DNA from: Burkholderiales bacterium
GTDB lineage: Bacteria > Pseudomonadota > Gammaproteobacteria > Burkholderiales > SG8-41
Length of the DNA: 38,523 bases
Direction of reading: 5' to 3'
Assembly: GCA_030833315.1 (NCBI GenBank)
Contig: JAURHM010000031.1
Location: 1-38,523 of the forward strand
Of this stretch, positions 24,841 to 32,550 are shown in pieces; the stretch's first letter is position 1, and each line of letters opens with the position of its first letter. Made by a program: the position numbers and the translations under genes. The notes beneath the pieces were generated by a model, which did no database searches, was not told the DNA's origin, and saw only the letters and a program-made list of their open reading frames with translations.

Positions 24841-25628
24841 CCTTGCGCTCCACCGCCGGACATATCCCGCGCAAGCGCTTCGGCCAGAATTTCCTGATCG
24901 ATGACGGCATCATTGCCGGGATCATTTCGGCAGTAATGCCGCGGCGGAGCGACAATCTGGTGGAAATCGGTCCCGGCCTCGGCGCACTGACCGATCCGCT
25001 ACTGGACCGTCTTGATCGCCTGCAGGTCATCGAAATCGACCGCGACCTGATTGCCCGGCTGCACGGGCTGTATCCGCCGGAACGGCTGGTCATTCACGAA
25101 GGCGATGTGCTGGAGTTCGATTTTGCGATGCTCGGAGACGACCTACGTGTCGTCGGCAACCTGCCCTACAACATCTCGACACCGCTGTTATTCCGCTTTG
25201 CCGCGTTTGCCAGCCACATCCGCGACATCCATGTCATGCTGCAGCGTGAAGTCGTCGAACGCATGGTTGCCGCTCCCGGCGATTCGGAATTCAGCCGGCT
25301 GTCGGTAATGCTGCAATACCGCTTCGATATGGAAATGCTGATCGACGTACCCGCGGAATCATTTGATCCCGCGCCCAAGGTCGAATCGGCCGTGGTCCGG
25401 CTGATACCGCTGAATCCGCTGCCGCATCAGGCGCGCGATGAAACCCTGTTTGCCGAAGTTGTCAGCCATGCCTTTTCGCAAAGGCGCAAAACGCTGCGCA
25501 ACACGCTGAAAGGCCTTGTGTCGGGCGACCAGCTCGCCGCGCTGGGCATCAATGCCGGCGCACGGGCGCAGGAGCTGTCGGTTGCGGATTTTGTGCGGAT
25601 TGCCGATGCCCTTGCGGCAGCGGTCTAG
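24837..25628 (+). CDS. rsmA: 16S rRNA dimethyladenosine transferase (RsmA/KsgA)
   Basis: This 263-residue SAM-dependent enzyme dimethylates two adjacent adenines near the 3' end of 16S rRNA, a late checkpoint in 30S assembly. Motifs are KRFGQNFLIDDGI at the N-terminus, SAM-binding EIGPGLGALT (43-52), an acidic EIDRDL, and the catalytic NLPYNIST (108-115). The start is a GTG inside the pdxA stop, so translation is coupled. Its TAG and the TAG of gloA on the other strand share the bases CTAG at 25625-25628, so the two genes converge with no spacer and no room for a terminator between them. Confidence 0.95.
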   Translation: MTLRSTAGHIPRKRFGQNFLIDDGIIAGIISAVMPRRSDNLVEIGPGLGALTDPLLDRLDRLQVIEIDRDLIARLHGLYPPERLVIHEGDVLEFDFAMLGDDLRVVGNLPYNISTPLLFRFAAFASHIRDIHVMLQREVVERMVAAPGDSEFSRLSVMLQYRFDMEMLIDVPAESFDPAPKVESAVVRLIPLNPLPHQARDETLFAEVVSHAFSQRRKTLRNTLKGLVSGDQLAALGINAGARAQELSVADFVRIADALAAAV

Positions 25629-26017
25629 TTCGCCGTCTTGCGCTGCACGAACTCGATTTTGTAGCCGTCGGGATCTTCGACAAAAGCGATTACGGTTGTG
25701 CCGTGTTTCATCGGCCCGGGCTCGCGGGTGACCTTGCCGCCGCGGCTTTTCACTTCAGCACAGGTTTTGTAGGCGTCTTCAACTTCGACCGCCACGTGGC
25801 CGAAACCCGTACCCATGTCGTACGAAGCGGTATCCCAGTTGTGCGTCAGCTCCAGCGCCGCGGCACGTGACTCGTCGTCATAACCGACGAACGCATTGGT
25901 GAAACGGCCGCTGGGGTAATCACTTTTGCGTAAAAGCCGCATGCCCAGCACCTGGGTATAAAAATCAATTGACCGCTGCAGATTGCCGACGCGGATCATC
26001 GTATGCAATAGCCTCAC
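25625..26017 (-). CDS. gloA: Lactoylglutathione lyase (glyoxalase I)
   Basis: This 130-residue metalloenzyme converts the methylglyoxal-glutathione hemithioacetal to S-lactoylglutathione. With the start at the GTG at 26017, the metal ligands fall at H5, E56, H74 and E122, exactly as in the E. coli Ni-dependent enzyme. That numbering, and AGGAG about 8 bases upstream, fix the start; the open frame reaches back to 26068 without either. Other conserved segments are RSIDFYTQVLGM, ELTHNWDT, GFGHVAVEV and DPDGYKIEF. It lies just after the rubredoxin gene on the same strand (13 bases) and may be co-transcribed. Confidence 0.95.
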   Translation of the reverse strand: MRLLHTMIRVGNLQRSIDFYTQVLGMRLLRKSDYPSGRFTNAFVGYDDESRAAALELTHNWDTASYDMGTGFGHVAVEVEDAYKTCAEVKSRGGKVTREPGPMKHGTTVIAFVEDPDGYKIEFVQRKTAN

Positions 26018-26030
26018 GATAAATCTCCTG

Positions 26031-26216
26031 TCAGATCTGAACCATTTCAAAGTCTTCCTTGCGCGCACCGCACTCGGGACAGGTCCAGTTCATCGGCACG
26101 TCTTCCCATTTTGTGCCCGGTGCAATGCCTTCATCAGGCGCGCCTGCAGCTTCGTCGTAAATAAAGCCGCAAATCAAGCACATGTATTTCTTATACTGCC
26201 CGGTATCGGTGGTCAT
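26031..26216 (-). CDS. Rubredoxin
   Basis: This 61-residue iron protein carries single electrons. Two CXXC pairs bind one iron: C13/C16 (YMCLICGFIYDEAAG) and C46/C49 (NWTCPECGA). The sequence between them (GIAPGTKWEDVP) is typical of rubredoxins. The ATG at 26216 gives the usual length. Upstream in-frame starts at 26252 or 26276 would add an unrelated leader, but no strong ribosome-binding site decides the matter. It is divergent from thiD and 13 bases upstream of gloA. Redox partners cannot be told from the sequence. Confidence 0.93.
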   Translation of the reverse strand: MTTDTGQYKKYMCLICGFIYDEAAGAPDEGIAPGTKWEDVPMNWTCPECGARKEDFEMVQI

Positions 26217-26260
26217 CAGCGTTTTCTGAGTTAAATGTAAGCTACAATTCATCGGTAGGA

Positions 26261-26283
26261 ACTTCGTCGCCGGCACTTCGTCG
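26261..26283. repeat. Short direct repeat between rubredoxin and thiD genes
   Basis: ACTTCGTCG occurs twice, at 26261-26269 and 26275-26283, with a 14-base period and a CCGGC inside the gap. The 115-base divergent region must hold both promoters, so a regulatory role is possible, but chance is also plausible. Confidence 0.35.
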
Positions 26284-26331
26284 TCAACCCTGACATTTTA
26301 GCCCATCCCATCCCCGGGCCCAATCTCGCGC

Positions 26332-27189
26332 ATGATTGATTCTCCGCCCATTGTCATGGTGTTCGCCGCCACCGATCCCACCGGGGGCGCAGGGCTGCAG
26401 GCCGACATCATGACCCTCGCCAGCATGGGATGCCATCCGGTCTCCGTGGTCACCGCCATTACGGTGCAGGACACCATGGGCGTCGATGGCGTGTTGCCGA
26501 TCGACGGCGAGTGGGTTTCCGATCAGGCCCGCTGCATTCTCGAAGACATGCCTGTCGCCGCTTTCAAGATCGGCGTATTGGGCAGCCTGGAAGCGGTTGC
26601 CGCCGTTGCCGAGGTGGTCTCGGATTACCCTGAAATTCCGCTGATCCTTGACCCGGTGCTGGCTTCGGGTCGCGGCGACGAACTCGCGTCCGAAGACATG
26701 CTCACGGCAATCCGCGAACTGCTGATCCCGCAAACCACCATCATCACGCCGAACAGCATTGAAGCGCGCCGGCTTGCCGCCGAGGAAGCCGAAGACGGTG
26801 AAGACAATCCCGATCTCGCGGAATGCGCAAGGCGCATTCTCGCTTCGGGGTGTGAATACGTGCTGATCACCGGCACCCACGAAAACACCGGTGAAGTCGT
26901 CAACACTCTCTACAACAACGACGGCGTGGTACGCAGTGACAATTGGCCGCGCCTTCCCGGCAGCTATCACGGCTCGGGCTGCACCCTCGCTTCGGCACTT
27001 GCCGCCACCATTGCCAACGGCGTTGACATGCAGGAAGCCGTGCGCGATGCCCAGGAATACACCTGGCAATCGCTGAAACTTGCCTTCCGTCCCGGCATGG
27101 GACAACACATCCCGGACCGCCTGTTCTGGGCCCGTGAAGAGGAAGCCGACTCCGACGCGCCCGAAGGCGACGGCGAAAATCAGGCGTGA
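26332..27189 (+). CDS. thiD: Hydroxymethylpyrimidine (phosphate) kinase
   Basis: This 285-residue ribokinase-fold kinase phosphorylates HMP and HMP-P to HMP-PP for thiamine synthesis. The substrate loop reads ATDPTGGAGLQADI, a variant of the usual GSDPSGGAGIQADI. LDPVLASGRGDEL and TPNSIEARRL are conserved, and the anion-hole/cysteine motif GSYHGSGCTLASALAA is near residue 220. The C-terminus carries an extra acidic tail ([18 protein letters not shown]). It overlaps thiE by four bases (GTGA). No TPP riboswitch is visible in the 115 bases upstream. Confidence 0.93.
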   Translation: MIDSPPIVMVFAATDPTGGAGLQADIMTLASMGCHPVSVVTAITVQDTMGVDGVLPIDGEWVSDQARCILEDMPVAAFKIGVLGSLEAVAAVAEVVSDYPEIPLILDPVLASGRGDELASEDMLTAIRELLIPQTTIITPNSIEARRLAAEEAEDGEDNPDLAECARRILASGCEYVLITGTHENTGEVVNTLYNNDGVVRSDNWPRLPGSYHGSGCTLASALAATIANGVDMQEAVRDAQEYTWQSLKLAFRPGMGQHIPDRLFWAREEEADSDAPEGDGENQA

Positions 27190-27812
27190 ACTCAAAGATC
27201 GCAGGTTTGTACGCGATCACGCCGGATCTCGCTGATACCGACGATCTGCTGTATCGCGTACGAGCCGCAATCGCAGGCGGTAGCCGTGTCGTGCAATACC
27301 GCAACAAGACTGCCGATCCGCAGTTGCGGCTCACCCAGGCCCGCGCATTGCAGGCCTTGTGTGCGGCGCGCGGCGTGCCGCTGATCATCAATGACCACCT
27401 CGATGTGGCGCTGGCCGTAGATTCTGCGGGTCTGCATCTTGGCGGCGATGACGGCGACATTGCCGCAGCCCGCGCCCGGCTCGGCGCCGGCAAGCTGCTC
27501 GGTGCCTCCTGTTACGACCGGCTGGAACTGGCGGAAGCGGCGTTGGCCGCCGGCGCCGACCATATCGCCTTCGGCAGTTTTTTCGCCTCCAGCGTCAAAC
27601 CCAATGCCGTCAGGCCGCCTCTGGATCTGGTGACCCGCGCCAAAAAGCGCTTCAACGTTCCGGTAGTCGGCATCGGCGGCATCACACCGTCGAATGCCCC
27701 GCAGCTGATCCGCGCCGGTATTGACGCCGTCGCCATCATTTCCGCCGTATTCGCCGCGCCCGACATCGAGGCGACAGCCCGTGAATTTCAATCCCTGTTT
27801 GAGTTGCACTGA
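27186..27812 (+). CDS. thiE: Thiamine-phosphate synthase
   Basis: This 208-residue TIM-barrel enzyme couples HMP-PP and thiazole phosphate to thiamine phosphate. Landmarks are LYAITPDL at the start, VVQYRNKT (pyrophosphate binding), [46 protein letters not shown], and the phosphate loop [10 protein letters not shown]. The start is a GTG overlapping the thiD stop. Its own TGA shares an A with the hemL ATG (TGATG), so thiD-thiE-hemL is a tightly coupled operon. Confidence 0.95.
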   Translation: MNSKIAGLYAITPDLADTDDLLYRVRAAIAGGSRVVQYRNKTADPQLRLTQARALQALCAARGVPLIINDHLDVALAVDSAGLHLGGDDGDIAAARARLGAGKLLGASCYDRLELAEAALAAGADHIAFGSFFASSVKPNAVRPPLDLVTRAKKRFNVPVVGIGGITPSNAPQLIRAGIDAVAIISAVFAAPDIEATAREFQSLFELH

Positions 27813-29089
27813 TGAAAAAAAACCAGAAACTGTTCAATCACGCCCAGTTGGCCATCCCCGGCGGCGTCAATTCCCCCGTGCGGGCCTTCAAATCGGTGGG
27901 CGGCACGCCGCTGTTTTTCCAGCGCGGCAAAGGGCCGCTGGTCTGGGACGCTGACGGCAACAGTTATATCGACTATGTCGGTTCCTGGGGTCCGCTGATC
28001 TGCGGCCACGCCCATCCCGATGTGGTGCGCGCCGTGCAGCAGGCGGCAGAGCGCGGCCTGTCTTTCGGCGCACCGACGGAAGTTGAAATCGAGATGGCCG
28101 AATTGCTGCGGCAATTGGTGCCTTCTCTGGAAATGGTCCGGCTGGTCAGCTCCGGTACCGAAGCGACGATGAGCGCAATCCGTCTGGCCCGCGGCTTCAC
28201 CGGGCGCAGCAAAATCATCAAGTTCGAGGGCTGCTACCACGGCCATGCCGACTCTCTGCTGGTCAAAGCCGGCTCCGGCGCGCTGACTTTCGGCCAGCCC
28301 TCGTCGGCCGGCGTGCCGCCGGAAGTCGCTGCACACACCCTGGTGCTCGACTACAACAGCGAATCAGCGCTCGAAGAAACCTTTGCCCGCCAGAGTTCTG
28401 AAATTGCTGCAGTCATCGTCGAACCGGTGGCCGGCAATATGAATCTGGTTGCACCCAAACCCGGCTTCCTCGAATTGCTGCGCCGTTTGTGCAGCGAACA
28501 CGGCGCCGTGCTGATTTTTGACGAAGTGATGACAGGCTTCCGGGTGGCCCTCGGCGGCGCGCAGGCGCTCTACGGGATCAAGCCGGATCTGACCACGCTG
28601 GGCAAGGTCATCGGCGGCGGCATGCCGGTCGGCGCCTTCGGCGGGCGCCGTGACATCATGCAATGCATCGCACCGGTGGGCCCGGTGTATCAGGCCGGCA
28701 CGCTGTCCGGCAATCCCGTCGCGATCGCCGCCGGACTGGCCACGCTGAAACTGATCCAGGCCCCGGGGTTTTACGACAAGATCGCTGCCACCGCCCACCA
28801 GCTGTGCAGCGGCCTGACCGAAGCGGCGCAGGGCCACCGCATCCCGTTTTCGGCGCGCAATATCGGCGGCATGTTCGGGCTGTATTTCCGCGATACGCCG
28901 CCAACCGGTTATGCCGAGGTCATGGAGTGCGACAAGGAAGCGTTCAACCGGTTTTTCCACGCCATGCTCGCCGAGGGCGTCTATCTGGCACCATCCGCTT
29001 ACGAAGCCGGGTTTGTTTCCGCGGCGCACGGCTCTGCCGAAATCGAACGCACGATCAAGGCTGCCGCCAGCATCTTTGCTGCGTTTTGA
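27812..29089 (+). CDS. hemL: Glutamate-1-semialdehyde 2,1-aminomutase
   Basis: This 425-residue PLP enzyme converts glutamate-1-semialdehyde to 5-aminolevulinate, the tetrapyrrole precursor in the C5 pathway. The PLP lysine is K265 in [46 protein letters not shown] and the glycine-rich [16 protein letters not shown] are conserved. Position and length agree with the E. coli enzyme. It is the last gene of the thiDE-hemL operon. The next 100 bases are unusually AT-rich for this window and probably hold the promoter of the following gene. Confidence 0.96.
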   Translation: MKKNQKLFNHAQLAIPGGVNSPVRAFKSVGGTPLFFQRGKGPLVWDADGNSYIDYVGSWGPLICGHAHPDVVRAVQQAAERGLSFGAPTEVEIEMAELLRQLVPSLEMVRLVSSGTEATMSAIRLARGFTGRSKIIKFEGCYHGHADSLLVKAGSGALTFGQPSSAGVPPEVAAHTLVLDYNSESALEETFARQSSEIAAVIVEPVAGNMNLVAPKPGFLELLRRLCSEHGAVLIFDEVMTGFRVALGGAQALYGIKPDLTTLGKVIGGGMPVGAFGGRRDIMQCIAPVGPVYQAGTLSGNPVAIAAGLATLKLIQAPGFYDKIAATAHQLCSGLTEAAQGHRIPFSARNIGGMFGLYFRDTPPTGYAEVMECDKEAFNRFFHAMLAEGVYLAPSAYEAGFVSAAHGSAEIERTIKAAASIFAAF

Positions 29090-29189
29090 TGCGCAACAAA
29101 ATACAATATTCAATAAAAACAAAAGGTTAGTTAATTTCATTTTGCTGCACTTTTCCTAACCCTGCGCATCTCTACCCAACCACGCCACC

Positions 29190-29921
29190 ATGGAAAAAAT
29201 TCGTCTGTCCAAGCTGATGTCGGAGCAAGGCCTGTGCTCCCGGCGCGAGGCGGACAGTTATATCGAGCGCGGCTGGGTACTGGTGGACGGCGAGCCCGTC
29301 ACCGAACTGGGCACGCGCATCCTGCCTACCCAGACCATCACGCTGACCGCGGCGGCACGTGACAAGCAGCAGTCGCGGGTCACCCTGCTGCTGCACAAAC
29401 CCATCGGCTTTGTCTCCGGACAGGCCGAAAACAACTACAAACCGGCGAGCACGCTGGTGACCGCGGAAAACCACTTCAGCGGCGACCGCAGCAAACTGCG
29501 CTTCGGCCCGCAGCATTTGCGCGGCCTCGCGCCGGCTGGCCGCCTCGACATCGACTCCACCGGCCTGCTGATCCTGACCCAGGACGGACGCATCGCCAAA
29601 CAGCTAATCGGCGAAAACTCGCGCATTGAAAAGGAATATCTGGTGCGGGTCACTGGCAAAATCGCCAAAGACGGACTGGCTTTGCTGCAGCATGGTCTGT
29701 CACTCGACGGTGAAGCGCTAAGGCCGGCACAAGTGTCCTGGCAAAACCAGGACCAGCTGCGCTTCGTGTTGCGCCAGGGCAAAAAGCGCCAGATCCGCCG
29801 CATGTGCGAGCTGGTCGGACTCACTGTCACCGGCCTGAAACGGGTACGCATCGGCAAGGTGATGCTCGGCGATCTGCCCGTCGGCCAGTGGCGCTACCTG
29901 CGCGAGGACGAACAGTTCTGA
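29190..29921 (+). CDS. RsuA/RluF-family RNA pseudouridine synthase
   Basis: This 243-residue enzyme isomerises a specific uridine in rRNA. An N-terminal S4 RNA-binding domain (about 4-50: [31 protein letters not shown]) precedes the catalytic domain. That domain has [12 protein letters not shown], the nucleophile D120 in [14 protein letters not shown], and [16 protein letters not shown]. Compared with RsuA there is an insertion of about 25 residues before GRLD ([13 protein letters not shown] ... RGLAPA), as in RluF-like members. The exact target uridine cannot be assigned. It meets the HAD hydrolase tail to tail with an 8-base gap. Confidence 0.9.
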   Translation: MEKIRLSKLMSEQGLCSRREADSYIERGWVLVDGEPVTELGTRILPTQTITLTAAARDKQQSRVTLLLHKPIGFVSGQAENNYKPASTLVTAENHFSGDRSKLRFGPQHLRGLAPAGRLDIDSTGLLILTQDGRIAKQLIGENSRIEKEYLVRVTGKIAKDGLALLQHGLSLDGEALRPAQVSWQNQDQLRFVLRQGKKRQIRRMCELVGLTVTGLKRVRIGKVMLGDLPVGQWRYLREDEQF

Positions 29922-29929
29922 CGCCGGGT

Positions 29930-30607
29930 TCAGGCGCGACCGAAGAATAGTTCCGGCAAATCCGCCACGCTGCCCAGCAGATGGGTATGCGGAAGGGCCT
30001 GCATCTGGTCACGACCATGGGCGCCGGACAACACGCCGATATTCCAGTTCACGCCAGCGTTGTGCCCGGACTGCAGATCAAGCACGGTATCGCCGACATT
30101 GGCGACATGGCGCACATTACTCACGCCCGTCGCTTCCATGCAATGGAAAATCATATAAGGGGCCGGACGCCCCAGTTTGACTTCATCGCCGCAGACCACC
30201 GCATCCACCACGCCGTCACGCCAGCGCAATGCATCGAGCAGCAGCTCCGTGGTTTCGCGGTCGAAACCGGTATTCAGCGCGACGCGCACGCCGCGGGCGC
30301 GCAGAGTATCCATCATTACACGGGCACCGGGGACCGGTTCCACCGTACCGTTAAACACCTGCGCCAGATGCTGCACAAAAGTTGCATAAACCCGTTCGGC
30401 CACGCGCTCGCGATCCGGGGCCTGCGGCGGAATCAGATTGAGAATCGCCAGCCGTTTGGATGCGCCGCGCAGGCTGTTGATCGCCTGCGGCGTGACGTCA
30501 ATACCGTGGGCTGCCAGCGCCGAGGTGAAGGCCTGCGGCACTTGCCCGGCATCGCGTACCGTGGTGCCCGCCATGTCACAAACCACCAGTTCTATTTTTT
30601 GCGTCAA
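29930..30607 (-). CDS. Phosphonatase-like HAD hydrolase
   Basis: This 225-residue HAD-superfamily phosphohydrolase has its nucleophile D11 in VVCDMAGTTVRD, the motif shared with phosphonoacetaldehyde hydrolase and the phosphonatase-like family. A helical cap follows with LRGASKRLAI; K51 is near where PhnX keeps its Schiff-base lysine, but equivalence is not certain. ALNTGFDRETTELLL is motif II, KLGRPAPYMIF motif III, and VANVGDTVLDLQSGHNAGV the acidic motif IV. The start is a TTG at 30607, supported by AGGGA about 8 bases upstream; no ATG lies nearby. It is probably co-transcribed with the two genes upstream. Substrate unknown. Confidence 0.85.
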   Translation of the reverse strand: MTQKIELVVCDMAGTTVRDAGQVPQAFTSALAAHGIDVTPQAINSLRGASKRLAILNLIPPQAPDRERVAERVYATFVQHLAQVFNGTVEPVPGARVMMDTLRARGVRVALNTGFDRETTELLLDALRWRDGVVDAVVCGDEVKLGRPAPYMIFHCMEATGVSNVRHVANVGDTVLDLQSGHNAGVNWNIGVLSGAHGRDQMQALPHTHLLGSVADLPELFFGRA

Positions 30608-30620
30608 GACAATATCCCTG

Positions 30621-30971
30621 TTAAATCAATTCGATGCCGAAACGCCGCAACGCCAGTGCAAACAGCGCAAAACAGACAGCGGTGATCACCGTGCAGGCCA
30701 GCAGCGCCGGCCAGAATCCGATGCGCGGCAACAGCAAGGGAAAAACCAGAAACATCGGCAGCGTCGGAATCACGTACCAGAAGGTATACCAGGCATGGTT
30801 GGCGATTTTTTCCGCTGGCTGGTTTTCAACATACAACCAGATCAGGGTCAGCAGCGTCACCATAGGCAGTGCGGCGACCAGACCGCCGAGTTTGTCGCTG
30901 CGCTTGGCCAGCTCGGAGACCAGCACGACGACCGCGGCCGTCAGGAAATACTTGGTGATGATCCACGCCAT
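30621..30971 (-). CDS. DUF3147-type inner membrane protein
   Basis: This 116-residue hydrophobic protein has four predicted membrane segments (about 3-21, 28-48, 60-82 and 86-109). The block KLGGLVAALPMVTLLTLIWLYVE with the later PTLPMFLVFPLLLP matches the DUF3147 family, for which I know no established function. The ATG at 30971 has a strong GGAGGAGG. It lies 33 bases after the thioesterase gene and 13 bases before the HAD hydrolase, suggesting a three-gene unit. Confidence 0.8.
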   Translation of the reverse strand: MAWIITKYFLTAAVVVLVSELAKRSDKLGGLVAALPMVTLLTLIWLYVENQPAEKIANHAWYTFWYVIPTLPMFLVFPLLLPRIGFWPALLACTVITAVCFALFALALRRFGIELI

Positions 30972-31004
30972 GATGCCTCCTCCGCGCGCCGGTGCGGCGC
31001 GACT

Positions 31005-31391
31005 TCAGCCTTCGATCTTCTTTTTAAGCTTGGCCTGATACTTGTCGAGATCAACGATAAACCGGTCATGCTCGGCTTCGCCGACCTGCTCGACATCATC
31101 GAACACCTTGATTTTGAAACTCAGCCGACGCCGATCGATACCGGTCAGTTCAACCTCGGCACGTACGCGTTTGCCCATCGGCGTCGGCCCCATGTGGCGT
31201 ATGGTCACCACGATCCCGACCTGGCCCTGGCCCGGCTGCAGATGCGGTGCGATCAGCTCACCGGCAGAAGCTTCGCAGAACTGCACCATCGAAGGCGTCG
31301 AAAACACCCGGTACTCGCCGCGCTTGGTGGTCATCGCTTCGGTGACTTCGCGTTCCGCCACATGCTTCATACCGACTTTCAACGCATCCAT
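31005..31391 (-). CDS. Hotdog-fold acyl-CoA thioesterase, FlK-like
   Basis: This 128-residue single hotdog domain is related to fluoroacetyl-CoA thioesterase. VFSTPSMVQFCEASA and VVTIRHMGPTPMGKRVRAEVEL match the two active-site blocks of FlK. T32, E40 and H66 fall where FlK has its Thr-Glu-His triad, with a constant offset of 10. Most bacterial members are not involved in fluorinated compounds and their substrates are unknown; general short-chain acyl-CoA hydrolysis is the safe reading. The ATG at 31391 has GGAG upstream. The C-terminus is a lysine-rich helix. Confidence 0.85.
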   Translation of the reverse strand: MDALKVGMKHVAEREVTEAMTTKRGEYRVFSTPSMVQFCEASAGELIAPHLQPGQGQVGIVVTIRHMGPTPMGKRVRAEVELTGIDRRRLSFKIKVFDDVEQVGEAEHDRFIVDLDKYQAKLKKKIEG

Positions 31392-31454
31392 ACAACCATC
31401 TCCACGGGTCAGAATGTGGCCTTGATTCTAGCCGAGGCCGGTCGCACAGAGCGT

Positions 31455-31481
31455 AAAAAAAGCCGCCCTTGCGGGGCGGCT
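31455..31481 (-). terminator. Intrinsic terminator of the small exported protein gene
   Basis: Read on the minus strand, AGCCGCCC (31481-31474) pairs with GGGCGGCT (31468-31461) around CGCAA, followed by a T-run to 31455. It ends transcription of the gene at 31503-31832 before the thioesterase gene, which must then have its own promoter in the roughly 60 bases left. Confidence 0.92.
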
Positions 31482-31499
31482 GTGGTTGATCAACCACAG
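31480..31499. repeat. Perfect 20-bp palindrome next to the terminator
   Basis: CTGTGGTTGATCAACCACAG reads identically on both strands. It lies between the stop codon at 31503-31505 and the terminator stem and touches the latter. It could form a hairpin only with a distorted loop, so it may equally be a binding site for a dimeric protein. Confidence 0.7.
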
Positions 31500-31502
31500 G
31501 TA

Positions 31503-31832
31503 TCAGTTGGCTTTTTGGCGGTCGTGTTTCTGGTGATGGATGCGCCTGCTTTCCTGATCCTGCGCATGATGCAGGCGGGCGCGCTCGTTTTTGGTCACTG
31601 TGCCGTCGGCCTTGGCCTTGCTCTCCATGTTCGCAATGTGCGTCTGATGGCGTTCAAGACGTCCCGCTTCCTTGATGTTGAGTTGCCCGGATTCGACGCC
31701 CTTGTCGATGCGTTTCTGCTGCACTTCCTGGCGCTTGTCGACGCCGGGGGTTGACGCCGGAGCCTGCGTCTGCGCGTAAGCAGTGGGGGCTGCAGCCAGT
31801 ACCGCAGCAATCATGAGGGTCTTGATGTACAT
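31503..31832 (-). CDS. Small exported basic protein, His/Lys/Arg-rich (unknown function)
   Basis: This 109-residue protein has a clean signal peptide (MYIKTLMIAAVLAAAPTAYAQ, cleavage after about 20). The mature part is predicted to be helical and strongly charged. An ADGTVTKNERA segment resembles half of an EF-hand loop, and the tail is RARLHHAQDQESRRIHHQKHDRQKAN. The histidines and the EF-hand-like piece could bind metal, but this is inference. The ATG at 31832 has AAGGAG upstream; the longer frame from 31922 lacks a signal at its start. A good terminator and a tandem TGTAAG repeat upstream mark it as a separately regulated single gene. I recall similar small proteins in other betaproteobacteria but know no assigned role. 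Confidence 0.8.
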   Translation of the reverse strand: MYIKTLMIAAVLAAAPTAYAQTQAPASTPGVDKRQEVQQKRIDKGVESGQLNIKEAGRLERHQTHIANMESKAKADGTVTKNERARLHHAQDQESRRIHHQKHDRQKAN

Positions 31833-31924
31833 ATTCGATGCTCCTTGAAGGGTCCGCGGGTTGATTCCCGTAATAACCTTAACGCCGCAGACCGGCGCAA
31901 ATCGACCGCTTTGCAGTAACAATG

Positions 31925-31940
31925 TGTAAGCGTTTGTAAG
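31925..31940 (-). promoter_or_regulatory. Tandem TGTAAG-N4-TGTAAG repeat, possible response-regulator site
   Basis: TGTAAG occurs at 31925-31930 and 31935-31940, exactly one helical turn (10 bases) apart. On the minus strand this reads CTTACA-N4-CTTACA. It is located 93-108 bases before the ATG of the exported protein gene. Half-sites of this kind and spacing are typical of OmpR/PhoB-family response regulators. No clear -35 box follows, as expected for an activated promoter. The regulator is not in this window. Confidence 0.45.
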
Positions 31941-32002
31941 CCGGCGGGGAGCATCCCGGTCACAGCAATGATCATACGGCCAGGTGCAGCCGTGACAGTA
32001 AT

Positions 32003-32420
32003 CTACTGTTCGGGATAAGAATCGAAATCGATGGCGTCAGCAACGCAACCCAGCGCCTGCGCCATGCAGTTGAGACTGTCTTCGGTCAGCGCAACAACTT
32101 TGTTGTCGGCATCAATGCCTTTGGCGGCAATTAGGGCTTTGGCTTCGGATTCAATCGTGGTGTCAGGGCATTTGCGTTTGCCTTCGATCACCGTGCTCAC
32201 CGGCCTGTCTTGCTGGTGAAAGGCGTTTTCGGTGCTTTCCATTCCACCGTGACGCCGGCGGCGCCGGTTTCCAGTATGTACTTGATGGTGTTAGCGAAGG
32301 TTTTAAGCCCCTCGGTAGACAGCCGGGTCACCGGCGCATCCTTGAGAAGACATTCATGTTTATGGCAAAAGCCGGCGTAGCCATCGCGGCGAATACGATA
32401 ATTAGGTATCGGGGCTTCAT
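32003..32420 (-). pseudogene. Frameshifted exported cysteine-containing protein (unknown family)
   Basis: Three frames join into one sensible protein. The ATG at 32420 begins a signal peptide, MKPRYLIIVFAAMATPA. A frameshift around 32365-32380 leads into GFCHKHECLLKDAPVTRL and on through LSTEGLKTFANTIKYILETG to TSKTGR-stop. Near 32190 a second shift leads into RPVSTVIEGKRKCPDTTIESEAKALIAAKG and ends SLNCMAQALGCVADAIDFDSYPEQ-stop. Only the last piece is a long open frame by itself. Cysteines come in FCHKHEC, KCPD and CMAQALGC, suggesting disulfides or metal binding in the periplasm. Two sequencing errors could mimic this, but short indels in a real decaying gene are equally possible. I do not recognise the family. 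Confidence 0.7.
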
Positions 32421-32550
32421 GATGGTATGGATTTCCCGGTTATCAGAAATACGCCTGCCCTGTGACCTGGGGGCTGCAGGGTTTGATCCGTGAAGTAAAG
32501 GCGATCAGGAATAATTCCGCCTACTGCAAGGCGTACCGGACTGCCGGTAA

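Noticed and set aside
26217-26331. Possible TPP riboswitch before thiD
   Set aside because: The 115-base region has none of the conserved CUGAGA-type core elements and is too short for the structure plus expression platform.
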